Positions 21,787 to 33,149 of a stretch of DNA of 64,000 bases are shown here, one piece after another; within the stretch, counting starts at the first letter, position 1, and every line of letters starts with the position of its first letter. Source of the DNA: Isoetes taiwanensis (taxonomy: Eukaryota > Streptophyta > Lycopodiopsida > Isoetales > Isoetaceae); the NCBI GenBank assembly GCA_021234155.1, contig JAJEKV010000185.1, positions 184,001-248,000 of the forward strand, read 5' to 3'. The translations under genes were made by a program, and so were the position numbers. The notes beneath the pieces are model-generated. The model had not been told where the DNA came from, made no database searches, and saw only the letters and a program-made list of their open reading frames with translations.

Positions 21787-21930
21787 CCCCAAGTGGTGAC
21801 ATGCCATGCCAAGTAAGCAAGGTCAAGTTTTGACTAGGTTAAAAACCAAAGATGTCCATCTTTGGTCTTTTTTCATTGGGTGATGTTGGCAAATTTTAGG
21901 TGACATGGCTAGATGATGGTGACATGGACC
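21781..21930 (+). repeat. Left arm of 150 bp inverted repeat
   Basis: The sequence from CACCCCAAGTGGTGACATGC through GATGTCCATCTTTGGTC to GGCTAGATGATGGTGACATG pairs with 24337-24485 in reverse complement at high identity. The arms separate array 1 from the 0.82 kb repeats. Confidence 0.9.
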
Positions 21931-21994
21931 TTGGATGTGTCCGCAAACACCGCGTGCACCTCGACGGCTGCCCCTTTCTTGTGAAGGGAGTTCC

Positions 21995-24025
21995 GAAAGG
22001 TATATATGTTGGTGCATTTTCTTCATGATGCAAAGGCCATGTCGCACATCCCGCCAAGATTTCACCTTTTTCGAGACCCGGATTTTTATCCGCTTTTTCT
22101 TTGTGTTTATGCTCCGGAAATTCATAATTAATGCATGGGGCAGGGAAAAATCCTGGTTTTCAGCCAGCTGGCTTGCCAAGGGCCCCGAGAGTATAGGAAA
22201 ATCCCCGTATTTTTGGATGAGTTTTAGACCCTCGATTTTTATTGGGATGGCTGCCGCTGGCCCCGACAAGGTTTAGACCACGCTTTCATTTCGATTTTGG
22301 GGCATGGAGGAGGCCCCGATTGGCGATCCGACCGCAGGCCGTCCCCGAATCCGGGAAATTACCCTAGGGGACAAGTTCCACGGCGAAGTTTTCCTGTGGA
22401 TCAATCACTTACCCCTCACTAGAGGTATTCAAAGATCCACCTCCATGCCAATTGACTACAAGTGTGTAGTAAACGCCTACTTTGGCTTTCTTGGAGAGGG
22501 GTGGTCTTCCCCACGAGACTTGGTCCCCTAGGTAATGGGGATGTTCCGGTCCATTGGGAGCCAGCTTCTCGGTTCCTAGAGTGGGGTCCAGCCTACCGCC
22601 CCCCCACTTGGACTAGCCTCATGAGAACAAGATACTTGGGGTTCACCCCAGGGCCCTGGTAGAAGATTGAAGTGAGAATAGCAGCACTAGGACTGCTAGG
22701 TGGTATACATGTGACCACGGGAGAAGCAAAGCTAGCTCCACTACCTAGTAGGACGCTACCGGTCCCTGGGTCTCCTAAGGGGGTTGGCTCTCGCCCTCAT
22801 GCCTCTCGCTTGTGCTTCTATTGCCTGGCAGATTTTCTTATGCGGTGCAAAGCCATGCCGCACATCCCCGCCAAGATTTCACCTTTTTCGAGACCCGAAT
22901 TTTTATCCAGGCTTTTTTTGTGTTTATGTCTCGAAATTCATAATTAATGCATGGGGCAGGGAAAAATCCTGGTTTTCAGCCAGCTGGCTTGTCAAGGGGC
23001 CCCGAGAGTATAGGAAAATCCCCGGGATTCGGATGCGCTTTAGACCCTCGATTTTTGATTGGGATGGCCACCGCTGGCCTTGACAAAGTTTAGACCACGC
23101 TTTTTTTGGGGCATGGAGGAGGCCCCCGATTGGCGATCCGACCTCGCCACAGCCGTCTTAACGGCTAAATTACCCTAGGGGACAAGTTCCACTATGAAGT
23201 TTTCCCTGGGGATCAATCACTTACCCCCACTAGGAGGTATTCATCATCCACCTCCTTGCCAATTGACTACAAGTGTGTAGTAAACTAATCTACTTTGGCG
23301 CTTTTTTGAGGGGGTGGTCTTCATTTACCTAAACTTGGTCCCCAGGTAATGGGGATGTTCCGGTCCATTGGCGAGCCAGCCTTGCCTCCTGAGTGGGGAT
23401 CCACCCAGCCCTCAAATTTCAAATTTTGGATTAGCCTCGCAAGAACAAGATACTTGGGGTTCACCCCGAGGCCCCGTAGAAGATTGAAGTGACAATAGGA
23501 GCACTAGGACTGCTAGGTGGTATACATGTGACCACGGAGAAGAAAAGCTAGCTCCACCGTCCAAGAGGGACGCCATCGACCCTGTGGGCCTCCCGGAAGG
23601 GGTTGGCTCGAAGCTCGCCCCATGCCTCCGCTTGTGCTTCTATTGTCTCTGCATTTTCTCTTGGCGGTGCAGCCCATGTTGCATATCCCCGCCAAGATTT
23701 CACCTTTTTCGAGACCCGGATTTTTATCCGTCAGGTTTTTTTTGTGTTTATGCACCGGAAATTCATAATTAATGCATGGGCGGGGAAAAAATCCTGATTT
23801 TCAGCCAGCTGGCTTGCCAAGTGGCCGCGAGCATACAGAAAATCCCCGTATTTTCGGGTGAGCTTTAGACCCTCGATTTTTGATTGGGATGGCCACCGCT
23901 GGGTTCCGACAGGTTTAGACCACGCTTTTTATTTTGGGGCATGGAGGAGGCCCCGGATTGGCGATCCGACCTTCCATGTCATCCGAACGCCGAAATTACC
24001 CTAGGGGACAAGTTCCACGCCCTCT
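21995..24025 (+). repeat. Three tandem copies of a 0.82 kb unit
   Basis: The anchor CCGCCAAGATTTCACCTTTT occurs at 22051, 22868 and 23689 (spacing 817 and 821 bp). Each unit contains AAATTCATAATTAATGCATG, CAGCCAGCTGGCTTG(C/T)CAAG and CCCTCGATTTTT. The region then encodes, in the first copy, GDKFHGEVFLWINHLP and YKCVVNAYFGFLGEGWSS (22304-22531). The second copy keeps recognisable but broken versions, and the third copy is truncated at about 24025. I do not recognise the protein. A diverged fourth copy lies at 25025-25290. Confidence 0.85.
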
Positions 24026-24336
24026 TGATCGAGGGAGAGCATCCCTCAATGTAAATCCTACCAAACCCTAGGGTTTGGTAGGGTTTACATCTCGAAAGGC
24101 CAAGACTTGAGACTAACACATCCGAAACTTTGCATGGAGTTCTCTCAGGTATGCTCTAGGGACCATGCCCCGAGATGGGGTCGAATCCCCTCACAAGAAC
24201 ATGTCGATCCGATGGGGTCACTCCTTCATCGAAAGGGGCTTGTGAGTTCTCCAAGATCCTTCTATTCTATCCCTTGCCAAACTCCTCTACAAAAAATTTC
24301 AAAGGTTATCATATTTCTTGCATAAAGTCCTAGTCA
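24026..24336. other. Unique spacer with a short palindrome
   Basis: It contains CCAAACCCTA next to TAGGGTTTGG (24062-24081), a perfect inverted repeat. No coding region is recognised. Confidence 0.6.
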
Positions 24337-24485
24337 CGCCACCACCATCTAGCCATGTCACCCAAAATTTGCCAACATCACCCAATGAAAAGACCAAAGA
24401 TGGACATCTTTTCATTTTTGGCCTAGTCAAAACTTGGCCTTGCTTACTTGACATGCCATGTCACCACTTGAGTGCCTAGGTGGCA
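24337..24485 (-). repeat. Right arm of 150 bp inverted repeat
   Basis: Reverse complement of 21781-21930, ending in CACTTGAGTGCCTAGGTGG, which runs straight into the reversed minisatellite array 2. Confidence 0.9.
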
Positions 24486-24766
24486 TGCTTGAGCCTAGGT
24501 GGCATGTTGGAGCCACCTTGGCATGTTGGAGCCTAGGTGGCATGTTGGAGCCTAGGTGGCATGCTGGAGCTCACGAGGCATGTTGGAGCCTAGTTGGCAT
24601 GTTGGAGCCTACGCGGCATGTTGAAGCCCGTGGGCATGTTGGAGCCTAGGTGGCATATTTGAGCCACCTTGGCATGCTTGAGCCTAGGTGGCATGTTGAA
24701 GCCAACTTGGCATGTTGGAGCTCAAAGGGCATGTTGCGCCCGTGGCATGTTATAGCCTAGGTGGCC
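24470..24766 (-). repeat. 19 bp minisatellite array 2 (reverse)
   Basis: About 15 units of the same 19 bp repeat as array 1 but in the opposite orientation, written on the plus strand as TTGGCATGTTGGAGCCTAGG and variants. The array and the 150 bp arm next to it mirror the left side. Confidence 0.95.
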
Positions 24767-25671
24767 GCACCCCCGTGAGACCTTGACATCACAAAGGTTA
24801 CCGAGGCGTGCTTTCCTACCAAAGCTCCTCCGGGAGGGCAAATGCCAATGCCTCCCTTCCCGGAACCCGTTTCCCTATCCCACCGCTGAATTCTCCATTC
24901 AAGTAACTTGCTTCGAAAGCAGTTCAAAAAATTCAAGATCCGTCCCCGAGAACACATTAAAGCGCCAAAGTGTCCCGGCAAATAACCGTAGAAACCCAAG
25001 TATTGTGTCGTTCGGGCAGTACAAAGGCTCCTGAATGGAGATTTGACTTCGCCATGTCGTCCAAAAATAAATAAATTACCACTCGGGGACCAGGTTACAT
25101 GGTCATTTTTTTGCAGCAAAAGAAACACTAAACCCTCTACATGGCAAGATTCGCACCCCTCCGCTAAGGCCAATTCACTACTTAACGTGTTGGACATGAG
25201 CTACTTTGGCGCTTCCGGAGCAGGGGTGGTCTTATGCCCACGAAATTTGGTCTCCAAGGTAATGTCGGTGTTTCGAGTCCATATATGAGTCGATCACGCC
25301 CGGTGGGAGAGTTGCCCGTCCCAGGGCGTGGACCTTCCAGAGAGGACCTTTGGGTCCAACTTCTTCCTCGAAGGTTTTAGGGCTCCATCTTCCGCATCAA
25401 TGCCCTCCCACTACCTCATGACATTGTGCAAGATCCCGTCCAATTTGACTAGGGTATGGCCTCCAAAAACGTAAACCCCGTTGTTGCCGTGTTATTGTAG
25501 GGTTTACGCTATGGAGGTCGAGTTTTATTCAGTTGCACTTGAGACATGGCCGAGAAGTCGCAGCTTGAAAACTCCCGCAATAGGAAGTGACGGAATGGGG
25601 TTTGGATTTATCCTTTCTCCCAATGTGGCAATTAGAAATCAAGAGCACCTTTTGGTAAGAATAAAAATTGT
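24767..25671. other. Spacer with a diverged fourth 0.82 kb-type unit
   Basis: At 25025-25290 the sequence follows the 0.82 kb unit: GGGGACCAGGTTACATGG, TACTTTGGCGCTTCCGGAGC, and a frame with YFGASGAGVV that parallels YFGFLGEGWS of copy 1. The rest shows no recognised gene. Confidence 0.6.
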
Positions 25672-25958
25672 TTGGGATCATTCGGGATGGCTAATAGATC
25701 CAAACTCATTATTTCAGTTGACATGGTTCCAGATGCATGTTTAGAAAAGGTGCACCTAATTATCTAAAAAGCGACCACGTTTTGGCCTCCAAAACATAAA
25801 CCCTACAATAACCTAGCAACACACGTGGTTTACATTTCTCGGAGGCCAAAACACTACCGCTTTCTTGATAACTAGGTGCATCTTTTCTAAACATAGTCTT
25901 GAGCCAAGGCAAATAAATAACAGAGTTTAGAACTATTGGCCATCCCGAATGATCCCAA
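25672..25958. repeat. Large palindrome, arms about 130 bp
   Basis: The left arm begins TTGGGATCATTCGGGATGGC and contains TTTAGAAAAGGTGCACCTA and TTTTGGCCTCC. The right arm ends with the reverse complement of the same landmarks. The loop is about 20 bases near 25815. It lies directly before minisatellite array 3. Confidence 0.9.
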
Positions 25959-28900
25959 ATGCCACCTAGGCTCAAACATGCCAAATGCCATCTAGGCTCC
26001 AAATGCCACCTAGGCTCAAGCATGCCAAGGTGGCTCAAACATGCCACGCAGCTCCAACATGCCACCTACACTCTAACATGCCAAGGTGTCTTAAACATGC
26101 CAAGATGGCATGCCACCTAGGCTCAAAGATGCCACGTGGATCCAACATGCCAATGCCAGGCCTCAAATGCCACCTAGGCTCAAGCATGCCAAGGTGGCTC
26201 AAACATGCCAAGGTGGCTCAAACATGCCACATGGGCTCCAACATGCCGCCTAGGCTCCAACATGCCAAGGTGGCTCAAACATGCCATGTCGGCTCCAAGA
26301 TTGCCACCTAGGCTCAAACATGCCAATGTGGCTCAAACATGCCATCTCGGGCTCCAACATGCCACTTAGGCTCAAACACACCAAGGTGGCTCAAGCATGA
26401 CACCTAGGTTCCCAACATGCCACCTAGGCTCCAACATGCCAAGGTGGCTCAAACATGCCATCTAGGCTCCAAGATGCCACCTAGAATCCAATGTGCCACC
26501 TAGGCTCCAATATGCCACCTAGGCTCAAACATGCCAACATTCCACCTAGGCTCAAACATGCCAAATGCCACCTAGGCTCAAACATGCCAAATGCCACCTA
26601 GGCTCCAAATGCCATCTAGGCTCCAATATGCCATCTAGGCTCAAACATGCCAACATGCCAAGGTGGCTCGACATGCCACCTAGGCTCCAATATGCCACCT
26701 AGGCTCAAACATGCCAACATTCCACCTAGGCTCAAACATGCCAAATGCCACCTAGGCTCCAAATGCCAAGGTGGCTCAAACATGCCACCAGACTCCAACA
26801 TGCCACCTACACTCTAACATGCCAAGGTGTCTCAAACATGCCAAGATGGCATGCCACCTAGGCTCAAAGATGCCACGTGGATCCAACATGCCAACTAGGC
26901 TCCAAATGCCACCTAGCCTCAAGCATGCCAATGTGGCTCAAACATGCCACTTATTTGGGAAAAGGAAGAAATGGGCCACACAAAAAAATGTGGGAAGAGA
27001 GAAGAAAAAAAAGGGCATGGAAACAGGGGAAAGAAAAAATAGGAAGGGCTTAGAAAAAGATGAAAAGGGAAGAGAAAAAAAGCCTATCGAAAAAAAAAGA
27101 AATGGGAAGGAAAAGGGAAAGGGAAAGGGGAAAAGGGTGTCTCAAACATGCCAAGATGGCATGCCACCTAGGCTCAAAGATGCCACGTGGATTCCAACAT
27201 GCCAACTAGGCTCCAACATGCCACCTAGGCTCAAACATGCCACCTAGGCTCCAACATGCCACCCAGGCTCAAACATGCCAAGGTCACGCCACCCAGGCTC
27301 CAACATGCCAAGGTGGCTCAAACATGCCACATGTGCTCCAACATGCCACCTAGGCTCAAACATGCCAATGTGGCTCAAACATGCCATGGGTCTAACATGC
27401 CACTTAGGCTCAAACATGCCAAGGTGGCTCAAGCCACACACCTAGGTTCCAACATGCCACCTAGGGTCCAACATGCCAAGGTGGCTCAAACATGCCACCT
27501 AGGCTCCAAGATGCCACCCGAATCCAATGTGCCACCTAGGCTCCAACATGCCACCTAGGCTCAAATATGCCAACATGCCATCTAGGCCCAAACATGCTAA
27601 CATGACACCTATGTCTCCAACATGCCACCTAGGGTCAAACATGCCAAGGTGGAGCAAACATGGCGTGATGGATCCAACATGCCACCTAGGCTCCAACATG
27701 CCACCTAACATGCCAAGGTGGCTCAAACATGTCACATGAGCTCCAACATGCCACCTAGGCTCCAACATGCCATCTAGCTCAAACATGCCATGCGGCTTCC
27801 AACTTGCCACTTAAACTCTAACATGCCAAGGTGGCCACCTACGCCAAACATGCCACCTTTGTTCCAACATAGCAAGGTGGTTCAAACATGCCACCTAGGC
27901 TCAAGCATGCCAAGGTGCTTCAAACATGCAACGGGGGACCCAACATGCCACCTAGGATCTAACATGCCAAGGTGGCTCAAACATGCCATCTTCGGGCCCA
28001 ACATGCCACCTAAACTCCATCATGCCACCTAGGCTCAAACATGCCACCTAGTCTCCAACATGCCACCTAGGCTCAAACATGCCAAGGTGGCTCAAACATG
28101 CCACGCAGCTCCAACATGCCACCTAAACTTTAACATGTCAAGGTGTCTCAAACATGCCAAGATGGCATGCCACCTAGGCTCAAAGATGCCACGGGTTCCA
28201 ACTTGCCACCTAGGCTCAAACATGCCAACTAGGCTCAAACATGCCAAGGTCACACCACCTAGTCTCCAACATGCCAAGGTGGCTCAAACATGCCACGTGT
28301 GCTCCAACATGCCACCTAGGGTCAAACATGCCAATGTGGCTCAAACATGCCATGCGAGGCTCCAACATGCCATTTTACGCCAAACATGCCAAGGTGGCTC
28401 CAAGCATCGACACCTAGGTTCCAACATGCCATCTAGGCTCCAACATGCCAAGGTGGCTCAAACATGCCACCTAGGCTCCAAGATGCCACCTAGAATCCAA
28501 TGGGCCACCTAGGCTCCAACATGCCACCTAGGCTCAAACATGCCAACATGCCACCTAGAGTCAAATATGCCAACATGCCATCTAGGCTCAAACATGCCGA
28601 CATGACACCTATGCTCCAACATGCCACCTAGGCTCAAACATGCCAAGGTGGCTCAAACATGGCAAGATGGATCCAACATGCCACCAAGGCTACAACATGC
28701 CACCTAACATGCCAAGGTGGCTCAAACATGTCACATGAGCTCCAACATGCCACTTTAATATGCCAAGGTGGCTCAAACATGCCACACGGCTTCCAACTTG
28801 CCGCTTAAACTCAAAACATGCCAAGGTGGCTCAAACTTGCCACCTATGCTCCAACATGGCAAGTTGGCTCAAACATGCCACCTAGGCTCCAACATGCCAC

Positions 28901-29585
28901 ATAGACTCCAACTTGCCACCTAGGCCCAAGTATGCCAAGGTGGTTCAAACATGCAACGCGGGCCCCAACATGCCACCTAGGTTTCAATATGCCAAGGTGG
29001 CTCAAACACGCCACCTTCGCCCAACATGCCACCTAAACTCCATCATGCCACCTAGGCTAAAAACATGCCATCTAGGCTCCAACATGCCACCTAGGGTCAA
29101 ACATGCCAAGGTGGCTCAAACATGCCACCTAGGCTCAAACATGCCACGCGGGGCTCAAACATGCCAAGGTGGCTCAAACATGCCACGGGCTCAAACATGC
29201 TAATGGGCTCTAATATGCCATCTAGGCTCCAAGATGCCACCTAGATTCCAACATGCCACCTAGGCTCAAGCATGCCAAGTTGGCTCCAAACATGCCACAT
29301 GGGCTTCAACATGCCAAGGTGGCACAAACATGCCAAGATGGCTCAAACACGCCACCTAGGTTCCAACATGCCACCCAGGGCTCAAACATGCCACGGTGCT
29401 CAACATGCCACCTAGGCTCAAACATGCCAAGGTGGCTCAAACATGCCACCTAGGCTCCAACATGCCAAGTTGGCTCAAACATGCCACCCAGGGCACCAAC
29501 GCCACCTAGGATCAAACATGCCAAGGTGGCTCAAACACGCCACCCAGGGCTCCAACATGCACCTAGGCTCAAATATGCCACGGGC
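25959..29585 (+). repeat. 19 bp minisatellite array 3 (forward)
   Basis: About 180 units of the same 19 bp repeat as arrays 1 and 2, forward orientation, interrupted by a purine tract at 26950-27137. Internal higher-order repeats are visible. For example, the block from 27140-28000 is repeated with changes at 28080-28800. It includes recurring 8-10 bp shortened units (CATGCCAAATGCCACCTAGG). Reading frames in it are repeat artefacts. Confidence 0.97.
26950..27137. repeat. Purine-rich tract inside array 3
   Basis: About 190 bp that is almost entirely A and G on the plus strand, with runs such as GGAAAGGGAAAGGG. It breaks the 19 bp array abruptly on both sides. Such tracts can form intramolecular triplexes. 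Whether this one does is unknown. Confidence 0.9.
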
Positions 29586-30102
29586 ACTCATCGCTCCACC
29601 TTCTTTAGAAAAATGCCTCGCAATGCAAACACGACACCAAGCATGCATGCCTATGCATTGCTTTTGGATGAGGCATAAAGGGGCTAGAATATAACAGACT
29701 TAAGCTCACCAGGCTTCTTTGCCCTCCGCTTATGCTTCTCATTCCAAACTTCATTCTTCTCGGTTGCACAACACAAAACATGGATCGATTGTGCATTGAT
29801 ATTGGAGAGCCATGGTTGAAGGAGATGGGGAGGCTAATTTCATGGCTTTTCTAATTTCGTGGACCGTTGATGCAAAATTTTACAGATCCAACGGTTGGAA
29901 ACAATATCAAGTGACATGGCGAAAGCAATGTGGACACCTTAGAATTCAAAAATCTAGCACCTTGAGCCTCGCTAAATAAATAAATAAATAAAATTAAAAC
30001 AAAAAAAAGAAAAAACTAATAGGTGGTCTCTATTTTCCTTAGAATAAAAGCACCCATTAATCAAAAAATAATATTTTTATGCACGCAGCGTGGTAAACGC
30101 GC

Positions 30103-30188
30103 ATTTTACTCAATGGCCAAAATGATCAAAAGATTTTACTCAATGGCCAAGATGAACCGCATTTTACTCAATGGCCAAAATGAATCGT
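30103..30188. repeat. Triple 28-30 bp tandem repeat
   Basis: ATTTTACTCAATGGCCAA occurs at 30103, 30133 and 30161 with similar flanks (AATGATC, GATGAACC, AATGAATC). Confidence 0.9.
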
Positions 30189-32174
30189 AAAGATCTTGAT
30201 CCATGTCCTATGCTCTTATTGGTTCTCAAACTTAATGGTTGAGATTGAGGGCTGAGATCAACGCACGATTGAAGGCTTAGAATGAGTTTTTGGCCTAGTT
30301 TTGGAGGAACAGATGGCTATGGCGATGGGAAGGGTTTCGCCAAGAAGCTTTTTTGTATGGTCAGTGGCGATGGGAAGGGTTTCGGCCGCTGGCTATGGCG
30401 GCCCCGATGGAAGAAATTCACGGAAAAAGCATAGCAAATGTTTTTTGGAAGAGCTGGAGGAATTGAACCTCCGGGCGTGGTGGCCTCACCAATGCCACCT
30501 CCTCAAGCATTTTACAACCCGGAATCGTAGCCATGGATCATCCGGGCTGGCGATAAGGCTTGAGGTAAGGTTATATTATTTATTCTTCTGCAAAGCTTTT
30601 TCTTGTTCAACATTCTATTCTTGCTTTTGTTCTCTAGCTATGGTGACGATGACGCAAATCCGGCAGTGCTCTTGAACGCAAGCCAAGGGAACATTGATCC
30701 CTTATTTTTCTTGTCCAGCTTGAGTTTTAAAGCACTCTTTTATGGTGTTTGAAGGCGTTGTTTCTAGGATCCAAATGGATAGCATGAAACTAGTGGCGAT
30801 AAGATCTTTTGGGGCCCCGGTTGAATCATTATTTCGGTTTTTTTTTTTCTATCTGACCGACATTTTCATTTACAGGGTTCCTCTGAACAGTAGCAATGGC
30901 CAGAGCTTCATTCCTCCACGGATTTAAAATCTCTGTATGGGACGATCCAAAAGAATATTAGATGTTGCTGTTTTTAAGCAGGCAAAGTAAGAAAACTGCA
31001 CTCTGTCAAATAAGTATTTGCAAGCTTGAAATTATTTGCTCATCTCCACCTTGATTTTTTATATTTAGGAAGTATGAACTTTAGCCTTCGCAAGGGCGGG
31101 CACATATCAAATGCTTCACTGTTTTCAAAAGCGGTAAGAAACTATAAACTTCCCAGTTTTCCGGATTATATTATATATCTCTATTCTTTTTTTTTGCCGG
31201 GGTTTTTGCTATAGTTCAAAGCTTCGATAAGGGATTTCTACTCCTATTTCAGTTCGTCTAGATTTGTTGCTTCTATGACTTTGTTGATCTTTCCTTCTCC
31301 CTCTTCCCATATGCCTAGTTCCTATACCCAGGTTATTTAGCTTTAATTTGACTCTTATACTATCTCATTTATGTGTCGGGGTAGTTCAAAACCATAAAAG
31401 CTTCTTGCTCTACTAAGCCTTGCATTTGGTCCAACATCATTGTGCTTGATAAAGGTAGAGGATAAGCAAGCGGTGGAATTGCCTAGCCCATGTTTTTAGT
31501 ACATTGTTACTCCCATGGTGCCTATATGAACATCATCTTCAATTACGAGTAATTTATGTTCTTGTTCTTAACTTTTTTTTTGTTTCTCAGGTCTTACAAG
31601 GTTATGCCGCAAATAGAAGATCCAGTTCCAAGTCATCAAATATTGTCACACTGCTGTTTATGATGCAAAATAAAAAATAAATTGTATTAAAGAAGAACAT
31701 ATGATCTTGTGTTCACTTTTTTTTAAATAATATTAAAGATTTGATCATATTGTCTCTCTGTGTATAATTAAGAATGTATGTTCATAAGGCATGGACACTA
31801 AATGAAAATGTCGCATCACGAAATATGTAACAGAATCTAAAAGTGTGAAGAATACAATACCAAGAAAGACATGTGCAAAAGAAAAAAAACAATACACTTT
31901 TTCCAAACAACATTTCATAACATCAATGTGCTTTTAAATAAAAACATTAGAAACCACAATGCTTTTATCTGTAGCATTGTTTCTCGTGTAGTATTGCTTT
32001 GTTTACATGTTTAATTTTTTTTTTTTTTTTTTTTTAACGTGTGGTGTTTCAAATTTTAACACAAAAATGAAAGGCCATGTGTGTTTTTATTTTTTTTTTT
32101 TTGGCAACAACAACACTTGGAAATAATAGCCACTTTAAAGGAATGGTGTGTCTATTTTCTAATAACTACATATT

Positions 32175-32580
32175 GTATCGAGGAAAACAACATTTGGAAA
32201 CAACAAATATCTTTTAAATAATATATGTGGATTCATGAAAACTACACGATATTATTTTTTAGGAAAACAACGCCAATTTAGAAAAACTACAAGTAGAGGA
32301 AAAAAAAATACACATAGAAAAGGAAATTACCTATATTTTTATGAGGGAAAACAATAATGGAAAACAATGGCACCTTTTAAAAACTACATATGGAGACAAA
32401 ATATCAACATATAGAAAATTGGAAACATTTGAATACAACAATTATTTTTAAAATAATACATATGAATTTCTTGAAAATTACATATCCTTTTTTGGGAAAA
32501 ACAATGTCAATTTAAAAACTACAAGTGGAGAAAACAAAACAACACATATTGAAAAGGAAAAAAAAACAACTTTTTTTTTG
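32175..32580. repeat. Diverged AT-rich tandem duplication, period about 255 bp
   Basis: The landmarks ACAACAA.TAT.TTTTAAA, GAAAA.TACA..ATA, GCCAATTTAGAAAAACTACA/GTCAATTTAAAAACTACA and AAGTGGAG recur in order in both halves, at low identity. Confidence 0.6.
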
Positions 32581-33149
32581 GTTTTTCGCGTACTAATATT
32601 TAAACCTACATGTGTTTTTGAAGATAAATAACGCCAGTAGCTCCTCAAAAAACGTAAAAACTACACGCCGAAAAAGTTCTGGTAAAAACAACAACAAAAA
32701 AAAGGACACGCTTGACAAAAACAAAAAAGTGCCAAAACCACCGTGGATTTTTGCCAAAACCACTTTGCTCTTTTGTGCAAATCCGGATAAATGGGCCACG
32801 TGGACTTTGGGGCCATTTTGGTGTTGTTTTTGGCATAAAACAACACTTCCGCACAAGTAAAAAACAACCGTGGACCAAAATTCGGTCGGTGTGTGTTTGG
32901 ATACCTTTCCGAAGATGCAATTGTCTCTCAGAATTGACTTTGCTGAAAATTACAGCTTTAAAATTCGAGGGAGGCACAATCTTGCCAATCGGCACCTGAC
33001 CAAAATTCTCAATTCCCGTTCATATCACATATAGACATGCAACCCAAGCCGAGATAGAGGAGATGGAAGTTAAAGAGGCAGAGCAAAGAGAAGCAGAGGG
33101 ATAAGTGAAAAAGAAAGAAGAAGACAAGTCAGAGATCATCAACACAAAT

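Larger units (their letters stand above)
29586..33060. other. Region between array 3 and the C-terminal transposase part
   Basis: No protein family is recognised. It holds a 28-30 bp repeat in three copies (30103-30188, ATTTTACTCAATGGCCAA). A possible exon with GT donor after 30563 (frame 30301-30563, Arg/Ser/Gly-rich) is followed by AT-rich sequence, poly-T runs (32009-32034, 32090-32102) and a diverged tandem duplication (32175-32580). It may contain a non-coding transcription unit, but nothing proves this. Confidence 0.4.

Noticed and set aside
26996-27137. Lys/Glu-rich protein segment
   Set aside because: Direct translation of the purine tract. It has no start, stop or homologous context.
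20556-29694. Many long reading frames rich in MPPRLKHAK, CHLGSNMP or GGMLEPRWH-type repeats on both strands
   Set aside because: They are translations of the 19 bp minisatellite. Because 19 is not a multiple of three, every frame is visited and stays open through lack of stop codons in the unit. They are not proteins.
32593-32999. Overlapping reading frames on both strands
   Set aside because: AT-rich low-complexity sequence (Lys/Asn or Phe/Val-rich translations) with no motif or splice context.
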